A stretch of 8,224 nucleotides of DNA from Syntrophobacterales bacterium (GTDB taxonomy: Bacteria > Desulfobacterota > Desulfobaccia > Desulfobaccales > 0-14-0-80-60-11), in the NCBI GenBank assembly GCA_020052215.1, contig JAGVPN010000493.1:1-8224 (forward strand). The letters are read 5' to 3'. The notes beneath the pieces are model-generated. The model did no database searches. It was not told the DNA's origin and worked only from the letters and a program-made list of their open reading frames with translations. The translations under genes and the position numbers were made by a program. Positions 1-6,132 of this stretch are shown here, piece by piece. Every line of letters starts with the position of its first letter. Position 1 is the stretch's first letter.

Positions 1-114
1 ATTTCCGGGAAGATGCGGATGCACTACATCAAGATTCTTCCGGGAGATAAGGTTATTCTGGAATTGTCGCCCTATGACCTGAGTCGAGGGCGCATCGTCT
101 ACCGGGTCAGATAG
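1..114 (+). CDS. infA: Translation initiation factor IF-1, C-terminal part (5' end outside window)
   Basis: The reading frame is open from base 1 and ends at TAG 112-114, giving the last 37 residues. The stretch [16 protein letters not shown] followed by [20 protein letters not shown] is the conserved C-terminal half of IF-1, the small OB-fold protein that binds the 30S A site during initiation together with IF-2 and IF-3. The basic, aromatic ending matches the family. The start codon lies upstream of the window. It directly precedes rpmJ (9 bases between stop and start), the standard infA-rpmJ-rpsM order of many bacterial spc/alpha operons. Identification is from sequence recognition alone and is very secure. 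Confidence 0.96.
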   Translation: MSGKMRMHYIKILPGDKVILELSPYDLSRGRIVYRVR

Positions 115-123
115 GACAAAACT

Positions 124-237
124 ATGAAAGTCAGGGCCTCAGTCAAACGGATGTGCGCCAAATGCAAGATTATTCGCCGCAAACGCGTGGTGCGCGTGAT
201 CTGCGAAAATCCCAAGCATAAGCAGCGTCAAGGCTAA
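124..237 (+). CDS. rpmJ: 50S ribosomal protein L36 (zinc-ribbon, C+ form)
   Basis: This is a 37-residue protein beginning [15 protein letters not shown], the classic L36 sequence and length. The zinc ribbon is intact: Cys11, Cys14, Cys27 and His32 give C-x2-C-x12-C-x4-H. L36 binds 23S rRNA in the large subunit. The gene is easily missed because it is so short. A weak AGGA at 113-116, overlapping the infA stop, could serve as ribosome binding site, so translation is probably coupled to infA. Retaining all four ligands makes this the zinc-dependent C+ paralogue. A C- copy induced under zinc starvation, if the genome has one, would lie elsewhere. Confidence 0.96.
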   Translation: MKVRASVKRMCAKCKIIRRKRVVRVICENPKHKQRQG

Positions 238-252
238 AGGGGAGGGAAGGAA

Positions 253-627
253 TTGGCCAGAATCGCCGGGATCGATTTACCCCGAAACAAGAGAATCGAG
301 ATCGCCCTAACCTATATTTTCGGCATCGGGCACAGCACCGCGGGACGGGTGCTCCAGGAAGCGAAGGTGGACCCTGGCACCAAGACGTCCGACCTCACCG
401 ACGCTGAAATCACCGGCATCCGCCAGGTGATTGACCATACCTGCAAGGTGGAAGGGGACCTCCGTCGGGAAGTTTCCATGAATATCAAGCGCCTGATGGA
501 CCTGGGGTGTTACCGGGGGCTCAGGCACCGCAGGAGCCTGCCGGTCCGGGGACAGCGGACCCATACGAACGCCCGTACCCGCAAAGGCCCGCGGCGCAGC
601 GTCGTGGGCAAACGGAAGAAGGCTTAA
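253..627 (+). CDS. rpsM: 30S ribosomal protein S13
   Basis: This 124-residue protein is of normal length for S13, which sits in the head of the 30S subunit and contacts tRNA and the 50S subunit (bridges B1a/b). The start [21 protein letters not shown], the GIG helix-hairpin motif near residue 25 and the basic C-terminal tail ([14 protein letters not shown], then VVGKRKKA) are all typical. The start codon is TTG (253-255), supported by exact agreement of the N-terminus with the family and by a purine-rich GGAGGGAAGG at 241-250. It lies 15 bases after rpmJ and 9 bases before rpsK, within the alpha operon. Confidence 0.97.
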   Translation: MARIAGIDLPRNKRIEIALTYIFGIGHSTAGRVLQEAKVDPGTKTSDLTDAEITGIRQVIDHTCKVEGDLRREVSMNIKRLMDLGCYRGLRHRRSLPVRGQRTHTNARTRKGPRRSVVGKRKKA

Positions 628-636
628 GGAGGGGCG

Positions 637-1029
637 ATGGCCAGAGCGCAGACACGCACCAAGAAGAAAAAAGAAAAGAAGAATATCCCCACGGGGGTGG
701 CTCATATCAAGGCCACGTTCAACAACACCCTGGTGACTATTACCGATCCGGCTGGCAACGTGGTCTCGTGGTCCTCGGCGGGGGTTCAGGGGTTCAAGGG
801 CTCCCGGAAGGGGACGCCCTTTGCGGCCCAACTGGCGGCCCAGGATGCGGCCCGCAAGGCCATGGACCACGGCATGCGAAATGTGGATGTTTTTGTCAAG
901 GGGCCGGGCGCGGGGCGGGAGGCAGCCCTCCGGGCCTTACAGGCAGCCGGCCTGAGCGTCAATCTGATTCGGGATGTCAGCCCAATTCCCCACAATGGCT
1001 GCCGACCCCCCAAACGTCGTCGGGTATAA
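637..1029 (+). CDS. rpsK: 30S ribosomal protein S11
   Basis: The protein has 130 residues with a lysine-rich N-terminus. The S11 core follows ([50 protein letters not shown]) and the signature C-terminus [17 protein letters not shown]11 forms the platform of the 30S subunit beside the mRNA exit and contacts S18, S21 and 16S rRNA. An AAGGAGG at 626-632 overlaps the rpsM stop codon (TAA 625-627), which implies translational coupling with rpsM. No anomalies are seen. Confidence 0.98.
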   Translation: MARAQTRTKKKKEKKNIPTGVAHIKATFNNTLVTITDPAGNVVSWSSAGVQGFKGSRKGTPFAAQLAAQDAARKAMDHGMRNVDVFVKGPGAGREAALRALQAAGLSVNLIRDVSPIPHNGCRPPKRRRV

Positions 1030-1047
1030 CTGGAGAGGTGATCGATA

Positions 1048-1674
1048 GTGGCTAGATATGTGGGACCAGATTGCCGGCTTTGCCGCCGGGAGGGAATGCA
1101 GCTATATCTCAAAGGAGATCGCTGTTACACGGATAAATGCGCCATCGAGCGGCGTCATTATCCGCCGGGGCAGCACGGCCAGCGCCGGAGCAAACTTTCC
1201 GACTACGGCGCCCAGCTCCGTGAGAAGCAAAAGGTGAAACGCATTTACGGCGTGTTGGAGAAGCAATTCAGCAGTTATTTTGAAAAAGCCGAACGGCAGA
1301 AAGGGGTTACCGGCACTAACCTGTTGGTTTTCCTGGAACGGCGTTTGGACAACATAGTTTACCGGCTAGGGTTTGCCAACTCTCGGACCCAGGCCCGGCA
1401 ATTGGTGCGGCATAACTTTATCAAGGTGAACGGCGCCCGGGTAAACCTCCCTTCATTTCTGGTGAAAACGGGAGATGTGGTTCAGGTGTCGGAGAAGGGC
1501 CGCAGCCTGCCGTTGATTCGCGATGCCATGGAGGCGGTGGCCAGGCGTGGGTGCCCGCCCTGGCTGGAGTTCAACAAGGAAGAGGCCCAAGGGCGGGTGG
1601 TCATGTTTCCCACGCGGGAAGATATCACCATGCCGATCCAAGAGCATCTCATCGTGGAGCTTTATTCCAAATAG
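1048..1674 (+). CDS. rpsD: 30S ribosomal protein S4 (zinc-binding, C+ form)
   Basis: This is a 208-residue S4, a primary 16S rRNA binder of the 30S body and, in enterobacteria, the translational repressor of the alpha operon. The N-terminal region has Cys9, Cys12, Cys26 and Cys31 (C-x2-C-x13-C-x4-C), the zinc-binding arrangement of C+ S4 proteins. The YPPGQHG motif follows near residues 38-44. The S4 RNA-binding domain covers about residues 98-160 ([30 protein letters not shown]). The start is GTG at 1048, fixed by the conserved N-terminus [16 protein letters not shown] and a GGAGAGGTG upstream. It lies 18 bases after rpsK. It is followed by a 133-base gap before rpoA, the longest gap in this operon. 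Confidence 0.97.
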   Translation: MARYVGPDCRLCRREGMQLYLKGDRCYTDKCAIERRHYPPGQHGQRRSKLSDYGAQLREKQKVKRIYGVLEKQFSSYFEKAERQKGVTGTNLLVFLERRLDNIVYRLGFANSRTQARQLVRHNFIKVNGARVNLPSFLVKTGDVVQVSEKGRSLPLIRDAMEAVARRGCPPWLEFNKEEAQGRVVMFPTREDITMPIQEHLIVELYSK

Positions 1675-1807
1675 CATCATGATCCTTTATGTTCCCAAAC
1701 TCTCTCCGGCGGCCCTGCATGCGTGCGGGAGACAGATTATTTGTAGAGCCGGCCAAGACCGGCTGGAATAGCGGGACATAAAAGTCCTAGTAGTCTTCTG
1801 AGGAGCC
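1675..1807 (+). promoter_or_regulatory. rpsD-rpoA intergenic spacer with consecutive hairpins
   Basis: In an operon with gaps of 18 bases or less, this 133-base spacer stands out. It contains three possible stem-loops in a row: TCTCC/GGAGA (1703-1707 with 1728-1732, enclosing a GCATGC palindrome); a perfect AGCCGG/CCGGCT (1747-1752 with 1759-1764, 6-nt loop); and GGAC/GTCC (1774-1777 with 1784-1787, 6-nt loop). None is followed by a T run, so they do not look like intrinsic terminators. mRNA processing, stability control or protein-binding feedback are possible. The rpoA ribosome binding site GAGGAG (1800-1805) sits only two bases from its ATG. Confidence 0.45.
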
Positions 1808-2821
1808 ATGATCTACAAAAATTGGACCGATATTATTAAGCCCAAACGGCTGGAAGTGGATACTGAGACCCATAACCAGTTTTATGGCAAGTTTGCCTGC
1901 GAGCCCCTGGAACGCGGGTTCGGCACCACCTTAGGGAACGCCCTGAGACGGGTCTTGCTTTCCTCCCTGCGGGGATCGGCCATCACTGCGGTCCGTATCA
2001 AGGATGTCTATCACGAATTTTCGGCCATCCCCGGGGTGTTGGAAGATGTCACCGAAATCCTGCTCAATCTGAAACAGGTGCGTTTGAAGATACTCTCCGA
2101 AGGGGTCAAGATGATGCACCTGGAGGCCAAAGGCCAGGGGGAACTCAAAGCCAAAGACCTCCAGACGGGTGGGATGGTGGAGATCCTCAACCCTGAGCAT
2201 CACATCGCCACGCTGGGGGCGGACGGCGAACTGGTGCTGGAGATGACGGTCAAATCCGGCAAGGGGTTTGTGCCCGCCGAGGCCAATAAAGACGAAGACC
2301 AGGCCATCGGCTATATTCCCCTGGACGCCACCTTCGCTCCGGTGCGTAAGGTCAATTACCTGGTGACCCAGGCCCGGGTGGGACAACGGACCGACTATGA
2401 CAAGTTGACCCTGGAGGTTTGGACCGACGGCAGCATTTCCCCGGAAAACTCCATCGCCTTCGCCGCCAAGATTCTCAAAGAACATTTGAGCATGTTCATC
2501 AACTTCGAAGAGGAACCGGTGGGGCAGGAAGAGAAGTCCACGGATGAGCCTCCGACCTTTAACGAGAACCTCTATCGCAGTGTCAATGAACTGGAGTTGT
2601 CGGTGCGGGCCGCCAACTGTTTGAGGAACGCCACTATCCGCTATATCGGCGAACTGGTCCAGAAGACCGAGCAGGAGATGCTCAAGACCAAGAATTTTGG
2701 GCGTAAATCCCTCAATGAGATCAAAGAGATCCTCATGGAGATGGGCCTGCACCTGGGGATGAAGCTGGAAAGCTTTGTGCCTCCCGATCAGATGCCGGAA
2801 AGGAAGGAAGAAGTCGCATGA
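1808..2821 (+). CDS. rpoA: DNA-directed RNA polymerase subunit alpha
   Basis: The protein has 337 residues, the usual alpha length. The N-terminal domain (about 1-235) carries the dimerisation segment [18 protein letters not shown] (36-53), which nucleates assembly of beta and beta'. After an acidic linker (about 236-255) comes the C-terminal domain. Its DNA- and activator-binding residues match the E. coli 265 determinant: Arg267, Asn270, Cys271, and Gly298, Lys300, Ser301 in [12 protein letters not shown]. The C-terminus ends [15 protein letters not shown] plus a short charged tail. The start is supported by the conserved [13 protein letters not shown] and an AGGAG very close upstream. The stop overlaps the rplQ start (ATGA), indicating coupled translation. 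Confidence 0.98.
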   Translation: MIYKNWTDIIKPKRLEVDTETHNQFYGKFACEPLERGFGTTLGNALRRVLLSSLRGSAITAVRIKDVYHEFSAIPGVLEDVTEILLNLKQVRLKILSEGVKMMHLEAKGQGELKAKDLQTGGMVEILNPEHHIATLGADGELVLEMTVKSGKGFVPAEANKDEDQAIGYIPLDATFAPVRKVNYLVTQARVGQRTDYDKLTLEVWTDGSISPENSIAFAAKILKEHLSMFINFEEEPVGQEEKSTDEPPTFNENLYRSVNELELSVRAANCLRNATIRYIGELVQKTEQEMLKTKNFGRKSLNEIKEILMEMGLHLGMKLESFVPPDQMPERKEEVA

Positions 2822-3219
2822 GACACTTAAAGGCTGGTCGGCGCCTGGGCCGGACGACGGAGCATCGCCTGGCCATGCTCCGAAATTTGGTGACCGCGCT
2901 GTTGGAAAGGGAGCGGGTGGAAACCACCCGGGCCAAGGCCAAGGAGGCCCGCCAGTGGGCCGAGAAGGTGATTACCCTGGCTAAACGGGGTGACTTGCAC
3001 GCCCGGCGCCTGACCCTGGCGGTGGTGCGCTCCAAGAAGGTGGTGGACAAACTCTTTGGAGAACTGCGGGAGCGGTATCAGGACCGCCCCGGGGGTTATA
3101 CCCGGATCATCCCCCTGGGGTTGAGGCTGGGTGATGGGTCTCCCATGTCCATCCTGGAACTGGTGGATCGCCCCGAAACTCTCCCCAAGACCAAGAAAAA
3201 GAAGGCTGCGGAAGGCTGA
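2818..3219 (+). CDS. rplQ: 50S ribosomal protein L17
   Basis: This 133-residue L17 begins [20 protein letters not shown] and continues with [24 protein letters not shown], split here only for reading, then [24 protein letters not shown]; all are family hallmarks. L17 sits near the polypeptide exit tunnel of the 50S subunit. The C-terminus ends in a lysine run ([10 protein letters not shown]). Its ATG overlaps the rpoA stop by 4 bases (2818-2821), and an AGGAAGGAAG (2801-2810) inside rpoA serves as ribosome binding site. It is the last gene of the operon, as in most bacteria, and is followed by terminator-like hairpins. Confidence 0.97.
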   Translation: MRHLKAGRRLGRTTEHRLAMLRNLVTALLERERVETTRAKAKEARQWAEKVITLAKRGDLHARRLTLAVVRSKKVVDKLFGELRERYQDRPGGYTRIIPLGLRLGDGSPMSILELVDRPETLPKTKKKKAAEG

Positions 3220-3237
3220 GCTTTTTTTCCGACGAGG

Positions 3238-3296
3238 GGGGCAGGGGTCTGGTATGCGGGCTCCTGTCCCCTGAGCTTTTTCCTGGGGACTGCCCC
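3238..3296 (+). terminator. Overlapping, mutually exclusive hairpins after rplQ
   Basis: Three stems compete for the same bases. CAGGGG (3242-3247) can pair with CCCCTG (3268-3273), followed by a T5 run at 3277-3281, which looks like an intrinsic terminator. GTCCCC (3266-3271) can instead pair with GGGGAC (3285-3290). GGGGCAG (3238-3244) can pair with CTGCCCC (3290-3296). The first probably contributes to ending the ribosomal operon. The long loop (20 nt) makes it weaker than the hairpin at 3335. Confidence 0.45.
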
Positions 3297-3334
3297 GGGG
3301 CCCGTTTACCCCTGAATCACCGCCTGGGCCCAGG

Positions 3335-3371
3335 CCCGGGCGTCTTTATGACCCCGCCCCGGGAGTTTTTT
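3335..3371 (+). terminator. Intrinsic terminator of the ribosomal operon
   Basis: CCCGGGCG (3335-3342) pairs with CGCCCCGGG (3355-3363, one bulged C) to give a GC-rich stem. It is followed almost at once by six T (3366-3371). This is the best rho-independent terminator in the window and lies about 115 bases after the rplQ stop. A 12-bp palindrome CCTGGGCCCAGG (3323-3334) directly precedes it and could compete for folding. Confidence 0.65.
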
Positions 3372-3470
3372 CTTAGGTGGGGCAGCCTGCCGGGCTTATA
3401 AAGCTTGTACATAACTTGTTAATATCATTGTAAATCTTTAAATGCACCTGGTTTAGAGAAAAAAAAAGGG

Positions 3471-3499
3471 TTGACATCCCATTTTCCCTATACTAAGGT
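3471..3499 (+). promoter_or_regulatory. Candidate sigma-70 promoter for the NlpC/P60 gene
   Basis: A perfect TTGACA (3471-3476) is preceded by an A9 run (3459-3467), which may act like an UP element. Seventeen bases later TAAGGT (3494-3499) keeps the three most important -10 positions (T-12, A-11, T-7) but is otherwise weak. A better-looking TATACT (3489-3494) lies only 12 bases from the -35, too close for normal sigma-70 use. Transcription would start near 3506, leaving a leader of about 185 bases before the gene at 3693. Confidence 0.5.
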
Positions 3500-3512
3500 G
3501 CACCAAAATGAA

Positions 3513-3575
3513 TAGGTACTTCTACCTAATTTGGCCTAGGTAAAACTACCATAGCAACCTAAGTATAATTACCTA
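3513..3575 (+). repeat. Cluster of TAGGTA/TACCTA motifs
   Basis: TAGGTA (3513-3518) and TACCTA (3523-3528) form a perfect inverted repeat with a 4-base spacer. TAGGTA recurs at 3537-3542, exactly 24 bases after the first copy and starting inside a CCTAGG palindrome. ACCTA recurs at 3557-3561 and TACCTA at 3570-3575. Five near-identical half-sites within 63 bases, just downstream of the candidate promoter, suggest operator sites or an RNA structure in the leader. No regulator is identifiable from the window. Confidence 0.5.
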
Positions 3576-3586
3576 AACCAGAAAGG

Positions 3587-3658
3587 AATGCTCTGTAGAG
3601 GAAATAATCGGGCATTACCGGCCAAGCGACCGGAGCTAAAAAAAAGCATTTTAGTTCC
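3587..3658 (+). promoter_or_regulatory. Potentially structured 5' leader of the NlpC/P60 gene
   Basis: Several stems can form just upstream of the gene: AATGC/GCATT (3587-3591 with 3612-3616), CCGG/CCGG (3618-3621 with 3630-3633), and a 10-bp stem GGAGCTAAAA/TTTTAGTTCC (3632-3641 with 3649-3658, one G-U pair, 7-nt loop). The last two share bases 3632-3633 and are therefore partly exclusive, as in a switch. I do not recognise a known riboswitch consensus. The ribosome binding site AAAGGAGG (3679-3686) lies outside these stems. Confidence 0.35.
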
Positions 3659-3692
3659 CATCAGGATTGTCCCATAACAAAGGAGGTTCTGT

Positions 3693-4511
3693 ATGGTGAA
3701 TCGGATATTGTTGAGTGCGGCAATAACCCTGGCGTTAACCTTTTCCCCCAACCTGGCTCTTTCAGTTCCCACCAAAACGGTAAAAAAGAAATCTTCGAAG
3801 CCCCAGGAGAAGGTTGCTAAGAAGAGCAAATCCAGCAAAACTTCGAAAACGAAACGTACCAGCGCGTCCCGGCAGCGCTCCCAGGAAGCGGTGGAATCCT
3901 CCATGGTTCCCAGTTACTCCCGGAACACGGTGTCGGAAACCCCGCCGCTGATGAAGGTCACCCCCCAACGGGACGGTCGATTCCTGCTGGAGCCGTTGAC
4001 TCCCAAGAAAACTCTGAACACCCCGCTTACCCAGCCGCCCAAGCGAGAGGATGTGAGCGATCGCCGCTCTTCGACCCCTCCCAAATATAATACCTCTGAA
4101 CCCTGGAATTTCTCCGAGTTGATTTTGACTCAGGCCAAAGCCTACCAACATGCTCCTTACGCCCGGGGGGCTTCCCTGGAGAACGGCTCGGCCACGGATT
4201 GCTCCGGTTTTGTCCAGTTTATCTACCACGGGTTTAAAATCGACCTGCCCCGCTCCAGTGCCGAACAGGCCCAGGTGGGAAAGGTCGTGACTCACCAAAT
4301 GGATTTCTCCAAGCTGCTTCCTGGGGATCTGCTTTTCTTCCGCCGGGGCGGCCGGTCCGTGGGACATGCCGGCATCTACCTGGGAGAGGGAAAAATGATC
4401 CACGCCTCCAACCATCGCTACGGAGTGACCATCACTGACCTGCGGCAGCCCTACTACCAAGGGACGTTAGAAGTCGCCAAACGGGTCTTTGAGGTGAAGT
4501 ACCCTCATTAG
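3693..4511 (+). CDS. Secreted NlpC/P60-family (C40) peptidoglycan endopeptidase
   Basis: The protein has 272 residues. Residues 1-24 look like a Sec signal peptide (basic MVNR, hydrophobic ILLSAAITLALTF, likely cleavage near ALS). There is no lipobox cysteine, so it is probably periplasmic. Residues 27-65 are extremely rich in Lys and Ser, and a Pro-rich linker runs to about 135. The C-terminal NlpC/P60 domain (about 140-272) has the catalytic Cys170 (TDCSGFVQF), His225 (VGHAGIYLG) and a third polar residue at His237 (MIHASN), plus LPGDLLFF. Enzymes of this family cleave gamma-D-Glu-diaminopimelate bonds in cell-wall peptides. An AAAGGAGG six bases before the ATG supports the start. It is a single gene behind its own leader, not part of the ribosomal operon. 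The exact substrate is unknown. Confidence 0.92.
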   Translation: MVNRILLSAAITLALTFSPNLALSVPTKTVKKKSSKPQEKVAKKSKSSKTSKTKRTSASRQRSQEAVESSMVPSYSRNTVSETPPLMKVTPQRDGRFLLEPLTPKKTLNTPLTQPPKREDVSDRRSSTPPKYNTSEPWNFSELILTQAKAYQHAPYARGASLENGSATDCSGFVQFIYHGFKIDLPRSSAEQAQVGKVVTHQMDFSKLLPGDLLFFRRGGRSVGHAGIYLGEGKMIHASNHRYGVTITDLRQPYYQGTLEVAKRVFEVKYPH

Positions 4512-4784
4512 TGTAGATTTTTCAAGGGGTTTCCTTCTTAGGTCGTATTATTGCGCTGAGAGTATTTGAGTGAACTGGCCTAGGCCGGTCTGCCGATCCT
4601 GCGGGTTTTGGGATGGGTACAGACTGGGTTTCCTGGGCCAGCATCATTTTTACGCTCTTTAAAAGAGCAATCCCTTGATTTATCAGTTTATTTTGGATAC
4701 AAATATACATCGTCGTCAGAGGCTGAGCCACGTCCATGGGGAGGTGGGAGCGGCCAGTCTAGATCAATCACGTGCGGGGGGGGA
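4512..4784. other. Intergenic region between the peptidase and amidoligase genes
   Basis: These 273 bases hold no convincing gene. They contain a GGCCTAGGCC palindrome (4577-4586), a perfect short hairpin GCTCTT-TAA-AAGAGC (4654-4668) and the promoter-like boxes listed separately. No strong terminator follows the peptidase; AAGG/CCTT shortly after its stop is too weak to call. A reading frame in phase with the amidoligase runs through from 4608, but its predicted residues look non-coding. Confidence 0.5.
4675..4703 (+). promoter_or_regulatory. Candidate promoter for the amidoligase operon
   Basis: TTGATT (4675-4680) and TACAAA (4698-4703) are separated by 17 bases in a locally AT-rich stretch, about 80 bases before the preferred amidoligase start. 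The match is moderate (4 of 6 in each box), but position and local base composition support it. It favours a start downstream of here rather than at 4608. Confidence 0.4.
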
Positions 4785-5753
4785 ATGGAGGACTGCGCCT
4801 CACTTGAGAATTGGGAAGAGCGCCTGAAAGTGCGCTACCCCATGCTCCGGTATTTCATGACTCGCTCTTTCGGGGTCGAAATCGAGTTTTTCGGGTTGAA
4901 ATACAGCACTTCCGCCGGGGACCGGGAGGTCATTCCCCCTTACAAGATCATGAACCGTTCTGCCGAGGGGATGTTGTTGCCTCGGGTTTTTCAGGAACGG
5001 GGGATTGTCCTGAACGGCTTTTCTCCTACCGAGACGCCTTACGATGCCTGGTCCTTTGTGCTGGACGACTCCATCAAGGGGGCCGGGGGGGCTGAGCTGG
5101 TGAGCCCCATTCTCTCGGGGGTTAAGGGGCTGGCCCAGATCTATCAGGCCATACAGTTGCTCCGGGAGTTCCCGGAGATCCTGGTGAATGAAACCTGCGG
5201 TTTCCACGTTCACCACGGGGTCGACCCGGAGAAGTTCGGCAATTGTGAACTCTTTCAGTTGCTCAGGATAGTGGCGATATTTGAAAATTATATCTATCAT
5301 TTGCTGCCCGAAGATCGGCGCGGCGCTGACACTTGCAGGCCCCTGGAAATTGATCTCTATGAGTGGTTCCGGCGCAACGGCTCAAAGCGGGAGGCGCCCC
5401 TGGTGAAAAATCTCTGGTATACCCCCGAGAACCGGGACGACGCCAAGACGTCGATGCAGCGCCGACTCCACCCCACCCGCTACCACGGCCTCAATTTACA
5501 TTCCTACTGGTATCGGGGGACCGTCGAATTTCGCTATTATCCTTCCGTGCTGGACCAGCCGGAGGAGTTGATGCAGTGGATTATCTTTACCCAGTTCCTA
5601 GTGGAATGGGGCGCCGGGCGGCGGCCGGAACTGGATTATGTCTCCAAACCCAATAAGTGGTTAAATACGCTCTACAAGATCTATCTGGGGGCCGGCATGC
5701 TGGACCACATCCGGTTTCCTAGGGGACCGGAAGGGAAAAAGGTTGACCTATGA
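4785..5753 (+). CDS. GCS-like amidoligase (Amidoligase_2 family), substrate unknown
   Basis: From the ATG at 4785 the protein has 322 residues. Family motifs, in order: SFGVEIEFFG (28-37), whose acidic pair Glu32/Glu34 corresponds to the metal-binding strand of the glutamate-cysteine-ligase fold; GGAELVSPILSG (101-112); ETCGFHVHHG (136-145); and HGLNLHSYW with GTVEFRYYP (234-253). These enzymes are inferred to use ATP to join a carboxylate to an amine, but the substrates of most members are unknown. There is no signal peptide, so it is probably cytoplasmic. A start at 4608 is possible in frame, but the added 59 residues look unlike the family and would span a promoter-like site. An unusual G8 run (4776-4783) precedes the chosen ATG. 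The stop overlaps the next gene by 4 bases. Confidence 0.85.
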   Translation: MEDCASLENWEERLKVRYPMLRYFMTRSFGVEIEFFGLKYSTSAGDREVIPPYKIMNRSAEGMLLPRVFQERGIVLNGFSPTETPYDAWSFVLDDSIKGAGGAELVSPILSGVKGLAQIYQAIQLLREFPEILVNETCGFHVHHGVDPEKFGNCELFQLLRIVAIFENYIYHLLPEDRRGADTCRPLEIDLYEWFRRNGSKREAPLVKNLWYTPENRDDAKTSMQRRLHPTRYHGLNLHSYWYRGTVEFRYYPSVLDQPEELMQWIIFTQFLVEWGAGRRPELDYVSKPNKWLNTLYKIYLGAGMLDHIRFPRGPEGKKVDL

Positions 5754-6112
5754 GCACCTCTGGAGTGCAAACCCACGATTTCTTGATGCGCTTGAAGAAG
5801 GCGGAAGATAGTCTGCCGCCTTTGCTGCTGGAACTGGCCGCGGTGATGCGGCGGATGGTCGAAGAGATCGAGCGGCCCCAACTGGCCGACATCCAGGGTT
5901 TGCAGGCGGAATTGCGGCGGTTGATCGGCGACCCGCAGCGTCTGCGGGATATCTGCGGCACCCAGGGCCAGCTCTGCGGCGAATGCCCTTTTGGGGCGTA
6001 TCTGCCTTCCGGGTTCCCCCATGCGTCGGAGCAACAGGCCCTGTGCCTGCCCTGGATCGTCATCGTCCACCCCCAGCCCACCGCTCCTCCATCTGAGCCT
6101 TCCGTTCAATGA
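5750..6112 (+). CDS. Small helical protein with a four-cysteine cluster, function unknown
   Basis: This 120-residue protein is not one I recognise. Residues about 8-62 are charged and heptad-like (FLMRLKKAEDSLPPLLLELA, then MRRMVEEIERP and LQAELRRLIGD), suggesting helices or a coiled coil. Cysteines follow at 69, 76, 79 and 99 (C-x6-C-x2-C-x19-C) within DICGTQGQLCGECPFGAY; four cysteines so placed could bind zinc or an iron-sulfur cluster. The C-terminus is Pro-rich. Its ATG overlaps the amidoligase stop (ATGA, 5750-5753), so translation is almost certainly coupled and the two products probably work together, as partner or substrate. Strong third-position GC supports real coding. It has no signal peptide or membrane segment. 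Confidence 0.75.
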   Translation: MSTSGVQTHDFLMRLKKAEDSLPPLLLELAAVMRRMVEEIERPQLADIQGLQAELRRLIGDPQRLRDICGTQGQLCGECPFGAYLPSGFPHASEQQALCLPWIVIVHPQPTAPPSEPSVQ

Positions 6113-6132
6113 TACTTTCCCTCTCCTACCTT

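Noticed and set aside
307..870. 187-codon - strand frame antisense to rpsM and rpsK
   Set aside because: It is a high-GC shadow of two certain ribosomal protein genes.
1931..2752. 273-codon - strand frame antisense to rpoA
   Set aside because: It is a shadow of rpoA caused by codon bias; it has no independent support.
3471..3494. TTGACA with TATACT as one promoter
   Set aside because: The spacer is only 12 bases, too short for sigma-70; TAAGGT at 17 bases is preferred despite its weaker match.
3588..3677. 29-codon frame just before the peptidase gene
   Set aside because: The AAAGGA touches the ATG with no spacing, the residues look random, and the sequence is better explained as an untranslated leader.
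3569..4460. - strand frames antisense to the NlpC/P60 gene (3569-3904 and 3762-4460)
   Set aside because: The sense strand has intact catalytic motifs and a ribosome binding site; these frames have neither.
4577..4586. GGCCTAGGCC palindrome as a regulatory site
   Set aside because: A similar GGCCTAGG occurs at 3533-3540, but two short GC palindromes are not enough to claim a shared operator.
4522..4737. 71-codon frame on the - strand
   Set aside because: It lies over the intergenic region, has no recognisable domain and ordinary random-looking residues.
4608..4784. N-terminal extension of the amidoligase to an ATG at 4608
   Set aside because: The extra 59 residues are low-complexity and unlike the family, and they would cover a hairpin and promoter-like boxes; no ribosome binding site precedes 4608.
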